64,000 nucleotides of DNA from Polycyclovorans sp964425915 (GCA_964425915.1 CAYROO010000002.1:310001-374000), one strand, 5' to 3'. Numbered from the stretch's first letter, positions 49,266-58,774 are shown. Program-made: numbers and translations. The notes: generated by a model not told the origin, from the letters alone.

Positions 49266-50369
49266 ATGAAGCGTCGCAATCTGTTGCTGGGCCTGGCCGC
49301 TGGGGGCGCGGCGCTGGCCGGCTGCAAACCCGCCGCCACTGCCGGGGCCGACTGTGCAGGCAGCGAGGTCAAGGCCAAGCCGATCCAATGGCGGATGTAT
49401 ACCACCTGGCCGAAGAACTTCCCTGGACTCGGCACCGGCGCCAACCGCCTGGCCGAACGCATCACCCAGATGTCCGGTGGCCGGCTCATTGTCACGGTCT
49501 ACGGCGCAGGCGAGCGTGTGCCGGCGCTGGAGGTGTTTGACGCGGTGTCCCGCGGCAGCGCCCAGATGGGCCACGGTGGCGCTTATTACTGGAAGGGCAA
49601 AGCGCCGGCCGCGCCATTCTTCTGTAGCGTGCCGTTCGGCTTCACTGCCCAGGAAATGAACGCCTGGCTGTACTACGGCGGTGGCATGGCGCTGTGGCGC
49701 GAGCTGTACGCACCGTTCAATCTGGTGCCGTTCGACGCCGGCAATACCGGCACCCAGATGGGCGGCTGGTTCCGCAAGCGAATCGACTCGGTAGCCGACC
49801 TCAAGGGCCTGAAAATGCGTATGCCGGGCCTGGGTGGCGAGGTCCTCGACCGACTGGGTGTGACCACCGTGAACATTCCCGGCGGAGAACTGTTCACCGC
49901 GCTGTCCAACGGCACCATCGATGCTACCGAGTGGGTGGGCCCCTACAACGATCTGGCCTTCGGGCTGTACAAAGCGGCGCCCTACTACTACTACCCGGGC
50001 TGGCACGAGCCTGGCGCCTGCCTTGAGGCGATCGTCAATGCCGAGGCCTGGGCGGCCCTCCCCGAGGATCTGCAAAGCATTGTCGCCACCGCCTGTGAGT
50101 CGGTGTCCCACACGATGCTGGCGGAGATGACGGCCCGCAACCAGACGGCGCTGAAGACGCTGGTCGAGGACCACGGCGTTACTGTGCTGCCGTTCCCGGA
50201 GGATGTGCTGTCGGCGTTGCGCGAGGCATCGGAGCAGGTGCTGCAGGAAACCGCCGAGTCTGATCCGTTTGCTGCCAAGGTCCATGCCTCGTACCAGGCC
50301 TTCCGGGCGCAGATGCTGGCCAGCACGCGCATTGCCGAGCAGGCCTACCTCAACGCCCGAGGTGCTTGA
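49266..50369 (+). CDS. TRAP-type substrate-binding lipoprotein, DctP family
   Basis: A 367-residue binding protein with a signal that carries both a twin-arginine start (MKRRNLLLG) and a lipobox (LAGC, Cys20), so it may be Tat-exported and then lipidated. The DctP fold is indicated by IQWRMYTTWPKN, GLKMRMPGLGGEVLDRLG and EWVGPYNDLAFGLYKAAPYYYYPGWHEPG, a pattern close to binding proteins for alpha-keto or aromatic acids. No DctQ or DctM membrane subunits are near, making it an orphan. ATG 49266 has GAGGAGAGG upstream. Confidence 0.88.
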   Translation: MKRRNLLLGLAAGGAALAGCKPAATAGADCAGSEVKAKPIQWRMYTTWPKNFPGLGTGANRLAERITQMSGGRLIVTVYGAGERVPALEVFDAVSRGSAQMGHGGAYYWKGKAPAAPFFCSVPFGFTAQEMNAWLYYGGGMALWRELYAPFNLVPFDAGNTGTQMGGWFRKRIDSVADLKGLKMRMPGLGGEVLDRLGVTTVNIPGGELFTALSNGTIDATEWVGPYNDLAFGLYKAAPYYYYPGWHEPGACLEAIVNAEAWAALPEDLQSIVATACESVSHTMLAEMTARNQTALKTLVEDHGVTVLPFPEDVLSALREASEQVLQETAESDPFAAKVHASYQAFRAQMLASTRIAEQAYLNARGA

Positions 50370-50465
50370 AGGCGGCGACGGCGACCCCACGATGGCCGGT
50401 GGGAACTTGGACGCCGCGGGCGCGTCTATGGCCGGTCGTTTTCCATCGATAAGGCATAACAGGAT

Positions 50466-51407
50466 ATGGACAGCGAGATTCTGATCGAAGCCCGCGGCCT
50501 CAGCCGCCGCTACGGGCCACAACTGGCGGTGGAGGACCTCAGCCTGACCCTTCGAAAGGGCGAAGTGCTGGGCCTGCTGGGCCCCAACGGGGCCGGCAAG
50601 TCGACCACCATGAAAATGCTCACCGGCACACTGGCGCCCAGCGCCGGCAGTGTGACCATCAAGGGGGTGTCGATGGCCGAGGACCCCAAGGCCGCCAAGC
50701 AGGCCCTGGGCTATCTGCCGGAACAACCGCCGGTGTACGGCGAGTTGACGGTGGACGAGTACCTCGACTTCGCCGCCGGCTTGCACGGCCTGCGCGGCAA
50801 GGCCCGCGCAGACGCCGTGGTCTCGGCCAAGGCGGACTGCGGGCTGGAAGCGGTCGGCGGCCGCCTGATCGCCAATCTGTCGAAGGGCTACCAGCAACGG
50901 GTGGGGTTGGCACAGGCCATCATCCACCGGCCCCCGGTGATCATCCTCGACGAACCCACCGTGGGCCTGGACCCGATCCAGATCCGCGAAATCCGCAGCC
51001 TCATCGCCGCCCTCGGACGCAACCACTCGGTGATTCTGTCCAGCCACATCCTTCCAGAGATCCAGGCCGTGTGTTCGCGGGTGATGATCATCGCCCGCGG
51101 TCGGGCGGTCTACGACCAACCCGTCAGTGCCACCGCCGGAGACGGCTTCGATGCCGTGGAAGTGGGCCTCAAGCGACCGCCGGCGGACAGCGCGCTGACC
51201 GCCATCGCCGGCATCAGCGGCCTGCGCCGACTGGACGCCCATCGCTTCGAATTGCAATGCCAACGTGGTGAGGATCCGCGCGAGGCGCTGGCAGCAGCCG
51301 CTGCGGCGCAGGACTGGGGTCTGTTCGAGTTGCATGCCCGCAGCCGCACCCTGGAAGACATCTTTGTGTCCCTCACCTCCAGCGACAGCCCGAGGATGGC
51401 CGCATGA
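50466..51407 (+). CDS. ABC transporter ATPase, GldA/NosF-like
   Basis: A 313-residue ATPase. Walker A GPNGAGKST, Q-loop LGYLPEQPPVYGELTV, signature LSKGYQQRVGLAQAI, Walker B VIILDEPTVGLDP and H-loop LSSHIL. The C-terminal 80 residues form the usual regulatory extension. It is the first gene of an operon with an ABC-2 permease (4-base overlap), a GldG-like protein and a DUF4340 protein, the set known from gliding and from uncharacterised envelope transporters. Confidence 0.92.
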   Translation: MDSEILIEARGLSRRYGPQLAVEDLSLTLRKGEVLGLLGPNGAGKSTTMKMLTGTLAPSAGSVTIKGVSMAEDPKAAKQALGYLPEQPPVYGELTVDEYLDFAAGLHGLRGKARADAVVSAKADCGLEAVGGRLIANLSKGYQQRVGLAQAIIHRPPVIILDEPTVGLDPIQIREIRSLIAALGRNHSVILSSHILPEIQAVCSRVMIIARGRAVYDQPVSATAGDGFDAVEVGLKRPPADSALTAIAGISGLRRLDAHRFELQCQRGEDPREALAAAAAAQDWGLFELHARSRTLEDIFVSLTSSDSPRMAA

Positions 51408-52144
51408 ACACCCTGACCATTGCCCGCGCCGAACTTCGGCGCATCTTCCTGTCACCTCTGGCTTGGGCGGTACTGGCAGTGTTGCAGCTGCTGCTCGGCT
51501 TCGTGTTCGTCAACGTGCTGTTCGAGTTCATCACCAACCCCTATCCCGGCGAGCAGTTCGGCGCTGCCGACGTGGTGGCGGGGCAGGTGTTTGGCTTTGC
51601 CACCATCCTGGTGCTGTTGATCATGCCGCTGATGACCATGCGGCTGTTTGCGGAGGAGCGGAAATCCGGCACCCTCACCTTGCTGCTGTCAGCACCGGTA
51701 TCCCTGGTGGAGATCGTGCTCGGCAAGTTCCTTGGGGTGTTGGGATTCATCGGCGCGCTGTTGGCGCTGATGGCGCTGATGCCGCTGTCCTTGCTGCATG
51801 CGACCAACCTGGATCTGGGGCGAATTGCCGCCGGCTTGCTGGGCTTGGCCCTGCTGATGTCGGCGTTTGCCGCGGCGGGCCTGTTCGTGTCCTCGCTGAC
51901 ACGCGAGCCCACCATCGCCGCGGTGGGCAGTTTCGGCCTGCTGCTGCTGGTGTGGCTGATCAACATCCTCAGCTTCAATGACAGCATCCCGTTCGGCGAA
52001 GTGTTCAGTTACCTGTCGCTGATTGACCACTACGAGAACCTGCGTCGCGGCGTGTTCGATACCGCGGACGTCGTGTACTACCTGCTCTTCACTGCCCTGT
52101 TCCTTGGCCTGACCGTGCAGCGGCTGGACCTCGAGCGTCAGTGA
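51404..52144 (+). CDS. ABC-2 family permease, GldF-like
   Basis: A 246-residue inner-membrane protein with about six helices: the N-terminal ELRRIFLSPLAWAVLAVLQLLLG, GFATILVLLIMPLMTMRLFAEERKSGTL (typical of ABC-2 permeases), and four more, ending VYYLLFTALFLGLTVQRLDLERQ. It starts in ATGA overlap with the ATPase gene and ends next to the GldG-like gene. Confidence 0.9.
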   Translation: MNTLTIARAELRRIFLSPLAWAVLAVLQLLLGFVFVNVLFEFITNPYPGEQFGAADVVAGQVFGFATILVLLIMPLMTMRLFAEERKSGTLTLLLSAPVSLVEIVLGKFLGVLGFIGALLALMALMPLSLLHATNLDLGRIAAGLLGLALLMSAFAAAGLFVSSLTREPTIAAVGSFGLLLLVWLINILSFNDSIPFGEVFSYLSLIDHYENLRRGVFDTADVVYYLLFTALFLGLTVQRLDLERQ

Positions 52145-52155
52145 GGAGACCCGTG

Positions 52156-53490
52156 ATGAATTCAAAGCTTCAGAAGCTGTCCGGCATCGCCCTGTTCGTC
52201 GGCGTGATCGTGTTGCTGGGCGTGCTGTCGGTGCGCTTCAGCACCGCCATCGACTGGACCGCCGGCGGCCGCAACAGCCTCACCGAGGCCAGCGAAAAAC
52301 AGCTGGCGGCCATGCCCGATCCCATCCTGATCCGGGTGTTCGCCTATTCCGGCGACCCGGTGCGCAAGAGCGTGGAGACCGATCTGGCGCGCTACACCCG
52401 GGTCAAGGACAACATCGAACTCAGCTTCATCGATCCCAGCACCAACCCCGAAGCGGTGCGCGAGTTCGAAATCCGTCAGCCCGGCCAGATCGTCATCGAG
52501 TACCAAGGGCGGCGTGAGACCCTGTCCGGCACCACCGAGCCGATGATCACCACCGCGCTGCAGCGCCTGGCCTACGGCGGCGAGCAGTGGGTGGTGTTCG
52601 TGCGCGGCCATGGCGAACGCAGTATCGACGACGGCGACGACCAGGGCGCCCTGTCGATCTATGCCGAGATGCTGGGTGACAAGGGGCTCAAGGTGCAGTC
52701 GCTGAGCCTGGTGGATACGCCCGAGATCCCGGACAACACCAGCGTGCTGGTGCTGGCCAGTCCCGAAAAGGACTACCTCCCGGGCGAGATCACCTTGATC
52801 CAGCAATACGTCGAGCAGGGCGGCAACCTGTTGTGGCTGGCCGACCCGGATTATCCCGCCGGCCTGACGCCACTGGCCGAGACGCTGGGGCTGGCCTGGC
52901 TGGATGGCTACGCCATCTTCCCCGAGTACCAGCTGCTGGGCACCGGCCATCCCGGCTTCTTCGTGTCTCTGGCCTACCCCGAGAACCCGGTGACCGAGGG
53001 CTTTGATCAGGTCACGCTGTTCCCGCTTGCCCGCGCCTTGGCGCTGAGTCCGCCCCAAGGTTGGCGCCAGCAGGCGCTGCTGGTCACCAGCGAAGCGGCC
53101 TGGCTGGAAACCGGCGACATCAGTGGCGGTACCGTCGCGCTCGACGACAGCGACATTCCCGGGCCGCTCACCATCGGCGCCACGTTGACGCGCTCCGTCG
53201 GTGAAGGCGACGCCGCGCGCACCCAGCGGGTCGCCTTCATCGGCGACAGCGACTTCCTCAGCAACGCGCACATCAGCGAGCTCGGCAACCAAGCTTTTGC
53301 GCTCAACCTGGCGCAGTGGCTGGCCTCGCGCGACGCCCAGCTGAACATCGACGTGCCCAAGGCCCCGGATACGGTGATCACGCTTGGCCCGACCGCCTCG
53401 TGGCTGATCTCGATCGGTTTCGTCGCGGTACTGCCCCTTCTGCTGCTCGGTTTCGGGGTCAGCCGCTGGCTGATGCGCCGCCGTCGCTGA
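52156..53490 (+). CDS. GldG-like membrane-anchored protein
   Basis: A 444-residue protein with an N-terminal membrane helix (LSGIALFVGVIVLLGVLSV), a long extracytoplasmic domain of the ABC-type 'unknown auxiliary' family (DPILIRVFAYSGDPVRKSV, VVFVRGHGERSIDDGDDQG) and a C-terminal helix before RRRR. GldG partners the GldA/GldF transporter in gliding bacteria, but homologues are common in non-gliding ones. ATG 52156 with GAGGAG upstream is chosen. Function here is unknown. Confidence 0.87.
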   Translation: MNSKLQKLSGIALFVGVIVLLGVLSVRFSTAIDWTAGGRNSLTEASEKQLAAMPDPILIRVFAYSGDPVRKSVETDLARYTRVKDNIELSFIDPSTNPEAVREFEIRQPGQIVIEYQGRRETLSGTTEPMITTALQRLAYGGEQWVVFVRGHGERSIDDGDDQGALSIYAEMLGDKGLKVQSLSLVDTPEIPDNTSVLVLASPEKDYLPGEITLIQQYVEQGGNLLWLADPDYPAGLTPLAETLGLAWLDGYAIFPEYQLLGTGHPGFFVSLAYPENPVTEGFDQVTLFPLARALALSPPQGWRQQALLVTSEAAWLETGDISGGTVALDDSDIPGPLTIGATLTRSVGEGDAARTQRVAFIGDSDFLSNAHISELGNQAFALNLAQWLASRDAQLNIDVPKAPDTVITLGPTASWLISIGFVAVLPLLLLGFGVSRWLMRRRR

Positions 53491-53500
53491 GGGCCATGGG

Positions 53501-54370
53501 ATGAAACGTCAACAGGTCAACGGACTGCTGGCACTCTCGGTGATCGGCCTCGGCGTCACCCTGTACGTCACCCGCGAGCAAACCCCGCCGGCTGAGCCGC
53601 TGACGGCGCTCACGGCCAGCACCATCGAGCGGATCGAGGTTGCCCACGAGGGACAGCCGGCCATTCGCTTGCAGCGCGACGGCGCCGACTGGCAGCTGAC
53701 CGCCCCAGTGACCGCGCCGGCGGACAGCCTGGAGGTGAACGGCATCCTCAACCTGGCCACCTTGCCGATCAAGAAGGTGGTGGACGCAGGGGTGGATCCG
53801 GCCAATATCGGGCTCACACCGCCCGACTATCGGGTCACGCTCAATGATCAGACGCTGGCCTTCGGCGGAATGGAGCCGCTGGCCTTCCAGCGCTATGTGC
53901 AGACCGGCGGCCGTGTGCTGCTGGTGGACGACCCGCCGAGTGCCGCACTCGATGCCGACTTCAGCGACCTGGTCAGCAAGCGCCTGTTGCCTGCAGCTGC
54001 CGAGATCCGACGGATCGAGGCCCCGGGTCTGACCCTGGTCCGCGGCGATGCCGGCTGGACGTCGCCCCAACATCCGGACGCGTCCAGCGATGCGCTGATG
54101 GCCGTGGTGGAAGCCTGGCGCTCCGCCCAGTCCATGTGGAATGCGGCGCTGGAGCCCGACACCACCGCGGCCGCTGAGACCGTCACCGTGCACTTGGCGG
54201 ACGGTCAGACCCGCGATTTCGGGATTGCCCGCCGCGAGCCACAGCTGGAGCTGTTGGATCCACAGCAGCAGGTGCGGCGCACCCTGTCGCGTGCGCTGGT
54301 CGATACCCTGTTGCAGCTGCCGACGGCCGATGCCGCGGTGGAAGCGGCGGCCGCTGAGGGCTCCGGCTGA
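53501..54370 (+). CDS. DUF4340-domain protein
   Basis: A 289-residue protein with one N-terminal membrane helix (LLALSVIGLGVTLYV) and a periplasmic beta-rich domain containing the DUF4340 pattern (VNGILNLATLPIKKVVDAGVDP and IGLTPPDYRVTL). It begins 10 bases after the GldG-like gene and is a usual fourth member of this ABC operon. It probably helps the complex act at the cell envelope. Confidence 0.87.
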   Translation: MKRQQVNGLLALSVIGLGVTLYVTREQTPPAEPLTALTASTIERIEVAHEGQPAIRLQRDGADWQLTAPVTAPADSLEVNGILNLATLPIKKVVDAGVDPANIGLTPPDYRVTLNDQTLAFGGMEPLAFQRYVQTGGRVLLVDDPPSAALDADFSDLVSKRLLPAAAEIRRIEAPGLTLVRGDAGWTSPQHPDASSDALMAVVEAWRSAQSMWNAALEPDTTAAAETVTVHLADGQTRDFGIARREPQLELLDPQQQVRRTLSRALVDTLLQLPTADAAVEAAAAEGSG

Positions 54371-54373
54371 TCC

Positions 54374-55192
54374 ATGCCCGAGCTGCCCGAGGTCGAGACC
54401 ATCCGGCGCGGCGTCACACCGCACATCCTCGGGCGCCGGATCGAGCAAGTGGTGGTGCGCGACCGGCGACTGCGCTGGCCGGTGCCGGACGGCCTTGAGG
54501 CACGACTGCAGGGGCAGGTGGTCACCGCCACCAGCCGGCGCGGCAAGTATCTGCTGATCCACCTCGACAGCGGTGATCGGGTGATGGTGCACCTCGGGAT
54601 GTCGGGTCGGCTGTTCGTGCTGTCACCGGACACGCCGCTGCGCAAACACGACCATGTCGACCTGCGCCTCAGTGGCGACGTGTTGCTGAGGCTCCAGGAC
54701 CCGCGCCGCTTCGGCGCCTTGCTGCTTTGGCCGTTCGACCAGCCCGGCCACCCCCTGCTGGACCACCTCGGCCCCGAGCCGTTTGATGATGCGTTTGACG
54801 GCCCGTACCTGTTCCAGCGCTCGCGCCGACGCACCGGGCCGGTGAAGAGCTTTCTGATGGACGGCGAAACGGTGGTGGGTTGCGGCAACATTTACGCAGC
54901 CGAATCACTGTTCCGCGCCGGCATTCGCCCGACCCGCGCCGCCGGACGGGTGACGCGGCGTGAGTACGAGGCGCTGGCCGCGGCGGTGAAGGCGGTGCTG
55001 GCGGCGGCCGTGACCCAGGGCGGTACCACGCTGCGCGATTTCGCCGGTGCCCACGGCGAAGCCGGCTATTTCCAGCAGGATCTCTATGTCTACGGACGTG
55101 ACGGCGAACCCTGTCGTATCTGCCAGACCCTGATCCGGCCCGGCCGCATCGGACAGCGAGCCAGTTGCTACTGCCCCGGCTGCCAGCGGTGA
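54374..55192 (+). CDS. mutM: formamidopyrimidine-DNA glycosylase
   Basis: A 272-residue DNA repair enzyme that removes 8-oxoguanine. The catalytic N-terminus PELPEVETIRRG, the helix-two-turn-helix region with GCGNIYAAESLFRAGI and the C-terminal zinc finger CRICQTLIRPGRIGQRASCYCPGCQ are all present. It starts 3 bases after the DUF4340 gene, so it is carried on the ABC operon transcript, perhaps only by position. Confidence 0.96.
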   Translation: MPELPEVETIRRGVTPHILGRRIEQVVVRDRRLRWPVPDGLEARLQGQVVTATSRRGKYLLIHLDSGDRVMVHLGMSGRLFVLSPDTPLRKHDHVDLRLSGDVLLRLQDPRRFGALLLWPFDQPGHPLLDHLGPEPFDDAFDGPYLFQRSRRRTGPVKSFLMDGETVVGCGNIYAAESLFRAGIRPTRAAGRVTRREYEALAAAVKAVLAAAVTQGGTTLRDFAGAHGEAGYFQQDLYVYGRDGEPCRICQTLIRPGRIGQRASCYCPGCQR

Positions 55193-55303
55193 CGCGGTGC
55201 GGGCGCCGCGATTCGTGATGCCGGACGAACAGCCGTAACGGCACGCCCCCGCCAACCCGCCCCCCTCGCCACCCCGCTCCGCCCAAGGTCACCCCGCCCC
55301 CCT

Positions 55304-55378
55304 GACGTCACCCCGCACTTGATGCGGGGTCCAGGCCCAACGGTCGGCACTGGATGCCCGACCAGGTCGGGCATGATG
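55304..55378. repeat. dispersed palindromic intergenic unit, copy 5 (diverged)
   Basis: GACGTCACCCCGCACTTGAT start with the hairpin CCCCGC...GCGGGG, a CCAGGCCCAACGGTCGG spacer, and a second half GCCCGACCAGGTCGGGCATGATG. The second half matches the opposite end of the units at 31773-34248, so it is a related but rearranged member. Upstream (55248-55303) are further CACCCCGC fragments. The remaining bases to 55473 hold no gene. Confidence 0.75.
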
Positions 55379-55473
55379 CGGCGAAAGGCATTCCCTTGGC
55401 AGCACCTTCGGCACGGTTGCCCCGAAGCGATCCGTCACATACCCTGCGGTATGTTCACCCGCCGAGCCTGCCC

Positions 55474-56763
55474 ATGACTGCCCTGCTGTCCAGCCCGCTG
55501 ACCCTGCCCTGTGGTGCCACCCTGCCGAACCGCCTGTGCAAGGCGGCCATGACCGAAGGGCTGGCCAACCCGCGTCTGCAGGCAACGCCCGAGCTCGCCA
55601 CGCTGTACCGGCGATGGTCCGAGGGCGGTGCCGGACTGTTGCTGACCGGCAACGTGCAGATTGACCACAACGTACTGGAGCGCCCCGGCAATGTCGCCAT
55701 CGACGGCAACGGTGGCGAAGAAGCCCTGCGTGCCTGGGCCAAGGCCGGCACGGTCGGCGGTAACCACCTGTGGATGCAGATTTCGCATGCGGGCCGCCAG
55801 TCGCCTCGCTATGTGACCACCCAGCCGCTGGGGCCCTCGGCCGTGCAGCTGGATATGCTCGGCAACTATGCCAAGCCACGGGCCATGACCGAGGCCGAGA
55901 TTCTCGATTTCATCCAGCGCTTCGCGCGGGTCTCGGTGACGGCCCGTGACACCGGCTTCACCGGCGTACAGATCCATTCAGCGCATGGCTATCTGTTGTC
56001 GTCCTTCCTGTCGCCGGTCACCAACCGCCGCACCGACGCCTGGGGCGGCAGCCTGGAAAACCGCGCCCGGTTTCTGCTGGAAACGGTTCGCGCCGTGCGC
56101 AAGGCGGTGGGCGCCGATTTCCCGGTGGCGCTGAAACTGAACTCCGACGACTTCCGCAAAGGCGGCTTCTCGCACGAGGACTGCCTGCAGGTGGTGCGCT
56201 GGCTCAATGATGAGTCGCTGGACCTGCTCGAAGTCTCCGGCGGCACCTACGAGCAACCGCGACTGCTGGGCTTTGATGGCAAAGCCGAAAGCGCCGCCGA
56301 GCCGCAACGGGCCACAACCCGCGCACGCGAGGCCTACTTCCTGGACTATGCGGAGGCCATCCGCAAGGTGGCCAAGATGCCGCTGATGGTGACGGGCGGA
56401 TTCCGCAGCACGGCGGGGATGGAGGCGGCCCTGCAGGAGGGTCACTGCGACGTCATCGGCCTGGGCCGCCCGCTGTGCACGGATACCGATGCGCCCGCCC
56501 GCGCCCTGCGTGGCGAACTGCCGGTGATGCCGGCCTACGAAAAATCGCTGAAACTGGGCAAGGCCCGCTGGCTGAGCGGCGCCAGCCCCATCTTTCTGTT
56601 CAAGATCATCAACGTGCTGGGCCAGCAGGGCTGGTACTACCAGCAGATTGCACGGCTGGGACGTGGCCTGCAGCCGGACCTGCAGCGCGGCGTGCTGAAA
56701 GCTTTCCTGGCCTACCTGTATGACGAGTACGCCACCGCGTTCCGCCGCTGGCGCGCCCGCTGA
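55474..56763 (+). CDS. NADH:flavin oxidoreductase, Old Yellow Enzyme family
   Basis: A 429-residue FMN-dependent (beta/alpha)8 enzyme. Family segments are LPNRLCKAAMTEGLAN, QISHAGRQSPR, GVQIHSAHGYLLSSFLSP, RRTDAWGGSLENRARF and DVIGLGRPLC. The C-terminus has an extra 60 residues (PIFLFKIINVLGQQGWYYQQ) beyond the minimal OYE core. No 4Fe-4S cluster Cys set, so it is not a dienoyl-CoA reductase. The start at 55474 is chosen on homology; no strong ribosome-binding site was seen. Confidence 0.88.
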   Translation: MTALLSSPLTLPCGATLPNRLCKAAMTEGLANPRLQATPELATLYRRWSEGGAGLLLTGNVQIDHNVLERPGNVAIDGNGGEEALRAWAKAGTVGGNHLWMQISHAGRQSPRYVTTQPLGPSAVQLDMLGNYAKPRAMTEAEILDFIQRFARVSVTARDTGFTGVQIHSAHGYLLSSFLSPVTNRRTDAWGGSLENRARFLLETVRAVRKAVGADFPVALKLNSDDFRKGGFSHEDCLQVVRWLNDESLDLLEVSGGTYEQPRLLGFDGKAESAAEPQRATTRAREAYFLDYAEAIRKVAKMPLMVTGGFRSTAGMEAALQEGHCDVIGLGRPLCTDTDAPARALRGELPVMPAYEKSLKLGKARWLSGASPIFLFKIINVLGQQGWYYQQIARLGRGLQPDLQRGVLKAFLAYLYDEYATAFRRWRAR

Positions 56764-56893
56764 CAGGTCGCTGTGATGCCTTCGTCGCAGAAATAGCGGG
56801 ACAGCATACCGGCACCAGTATTCCGGGATAGCGATGCCATGTGGCCGCTGGTAGCCTGCCGGCCAAGCTCACTCCTCTGATCACAGACCCGCC

Positions 56894-57880
56894 ATGGACG
56901 CCCTGCTGGACCAGCTGGCGCAATCGGTTTCCGGCGCCAAGGACCTCGAATCACTGACGCGGCCACTGCTGGAGCTGCTGGAAACCGTGACCGGCATGGA
57001 ATCGGCCTATCTCACCTCGGTGGAGGCCAGCCGCGCGCGCCAGCACATTGAGTTCGCGCTCAACACCGGGACGATGACCATTCCAGAAGGCCTCAGCGTG
57101 CCCTGGGAGGACACCCTCTGCAGACGGGCGCTCGAAGAGGATGTGCAGTTCGTCAACAACGTCGAAGAGCGCTGGGGCGACTCGCAGGCGGCCAAGGCAC
57201 TGGGTATCAAAACCTACCTCAGCCAGCCGATTCGCGCACAGGATGGTGCGCTCTACGGCACGCTGTGCGCGGCCAGCGGCGAACGTCGGGAAATCCCGCC
57301 GGCAACGGTCAAAGTGGTCAGCCTGTTTGCGCGGCTGATCGCTCAGCAGATCGAGCGGGAGCGCCTGCTGGACAGCCTGCGCGCTTCCAATGCTGAACTC
57401 AGCAGCCATGCCCTGACCGATGCCCTCACCGGCATCGCCAATCGCCGCGCGTTGCTGATCGAACTGGGGCGCATGCTGGCACGCGCCAATCGCAATGGCC
57501 ATGGCTTGCTGCTGGCGTTTCTCGACCTCAACGGCTTCAAACAGGTCAACGACGTACACGGGCACGACGCGGGCGATGCGCTGCTGTGCCAGGTGGCACG
57601 ACAGCTGGCAGCCGGCATGCGCGCGGGCGACGTGGTGGGGCGCTACGGCGGCGACGAATTCGTGGTCATTGCCAACGGCTTTGAGCCCAGCGAGCTGGCG
57701 CCGCGCCTGCAGGGTCTGGTCAGCCGCGAGCTGGCCTGGGCGGGTGGCACCATCACCTTCGGTGGCGCCAGCGTCGGCGTGGTCAGGGCACTACCCAGCG
57801 ACACCGTTCCCGACCTCATGGCACGCGCTGATGCCGCCATGTATGAGGTCAAGAAGGCGCGCAAGGCCGTGCGCCGTTGA
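56894..57880 (+). CDS. GAF-domain diguanylate cyclase
   Basis: A 328-residue cytoplasmic enzyme that should make c-di-GMP. An N-terminal GAF sensor (about 20-150, with QPIRAQDGALYGTLCAAS) precedes a GGDEF domain: LTDALTGIANRRAL, DLNGFKQVNDVHGHDAGD and the active loop GGDEF at 252-256. The inhibitory I-site RAGD (243-246) is conserved five residues before it. The GAF ligand is unknown. It stands alone between the OYE gene and the desaturase. Confidence 0.92.
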   Translation: MDALLDQLAQSVSGAKDLESLTRPLLELLETVTGMESAYLTSVEASRARQHIEFALNTGTMTIPEGLSVPWEDTLCRRALEEDVQFVNNVEERWGDSQAAKALGIKTYLSQPIRAQDGALYGTLCAASGERREIPPATVKVVSLFARLIAQQIERERLLDSLRASNAELSSHALTDALTGIANRRALLIELGRMLARANRNGHGLLLAFLDLNGFKQVNDVHGHDAGDALLCQVARQLAAGMRAGDVVGRYGGDEFVVIANGFEPSELAPRLQGLVSRELAWAGGTITFGGASVGVVRALPSDTVPDLMARADAAMYEVKKARKAVRR

Positions 57881-57890
57881 TCGGCGCTTC

Positions 57891-57910
57891 CGTCAGCCCT
57901 CCGGCTGACG
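57891..57910. terminator. hairpin between GGDEF and desaturase genes
   Basis: CGTCAGCC-CTCC-GGCTGACG, a perfect 8-base stem between two convergent genes (it includes the desaturase stop). No T run follows, so it may act as a weak shared terminator. Confidence 0.5.
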
Positions 57911-58774
57911 ACTGAAGATGCCGATGATCGGGGTACCGTGGGCTCGCAAGGCCGGCTCAATGCGCCGATGCACCGCGTGGTAGTGATAGAACGGCACGCG
58001 CGGAAACAGATGGTGAATCGAGTGCAGGTTCTGCCCTAGCCAGAACCACTCCAGCGGCTTCATCCAGGCCGGCATCAACAGGCTGTTGGTGTTGCGATAT
58101 CGGGCCGACTCCTCGTATGGCAGATGCGGCCGATAGGCGAACCAATAGGCCGTGAAGAACGCGCCCGCGAGGTAGCCCAGCAGCAACAGCAGCAGGATGC
58201 CGTCGCGCGCGACCAGCAGTGCCACGACCACGCGCCAGCCAATGGAAAAACCGATCTCGGCGAAGTAGGTCAGCTTCTCGCGCAGCGGCGCGGTCGCCCA
58301 GTAGTCGCGGAACAGGAAGGTGTTCTGCACCCACAGGAACTTGAGACCGTAGAGGATGACGGCGAGGAAGCCCCCCGACATGCCCTTGACCACGAAGTCC
58401 GGGTCCTTGTCGGGCTGATTGGTGTAGCGGTGGTGTGTGAAGTGCTCCACGCGGTGGGTGGAATAGGGCACCATGATCAACGGCGCCACCAGATAGCCGC
58501 ACAGGTCGTTCAACCACTTTGTGCCCTCGCGACCGCCGTTGATGTTGCCGTGCGCCGCCTCGTGCAGGGGCGTGTAGGACATGTAGGTCAACACGGCATA
58601 CACCAGCACGGCAGCCCACAGCGGCATCACGCCGGCGGCAAAGGCCCACAGGTTGCCGACGAACAGCGCCAGTACCGCCGCCACCATGGCCACCGTCGGC
58701 CAGGCCACGCGGCCGGTGTATTCTCGGGCGACATCGATGGCCTCCCGGTTCAACGCAATCAGGTCCTGCTGCAT
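57893..58774 (-). CDS. membrane fatty acid desaturase
   Basis: A 293-residue di-iron membrane enzyme. The three His boxes are HEAAH (71-75), HRVEHFTHH (107-115) and HSIHHLFPRVPFYHYH near residue 255; two hydrophobic blocks separate them. It should introduce a double bond or oxygenate an acyl or alkyl chain (membrane adaptation or terpenoid/aromatic hydrocarbon use). A divergent AraC regulator starts 96 bases away. Confidence 0.9.
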   Translation of the reverse strand: MQQDLIALNREAIDVAREYTGRVAWPTVAMVAAVLALFVGNLWAFAAGVMPLWAAVLVYAVLTYMSYTPLHEAAHGNINGGREGTKWLNDLCGYLVAPLIMVPYSTHRVEHFTHHRYTNQPDKDPDFVVKGMSGGFLAVILYGLKFLWVQNTFLFRDYWATAPLREKLTYFAEIGFSIGWRVVVALLVARDGILLLLLLGYLAGAFFTAYWFAYRPHLPYEESARYRNTNSLLMPAWMKPLEWFWLGQNLHSIHHLFPRVPFYHYHAVHRRIEPALRAHGTPIIGIFSRQPEG

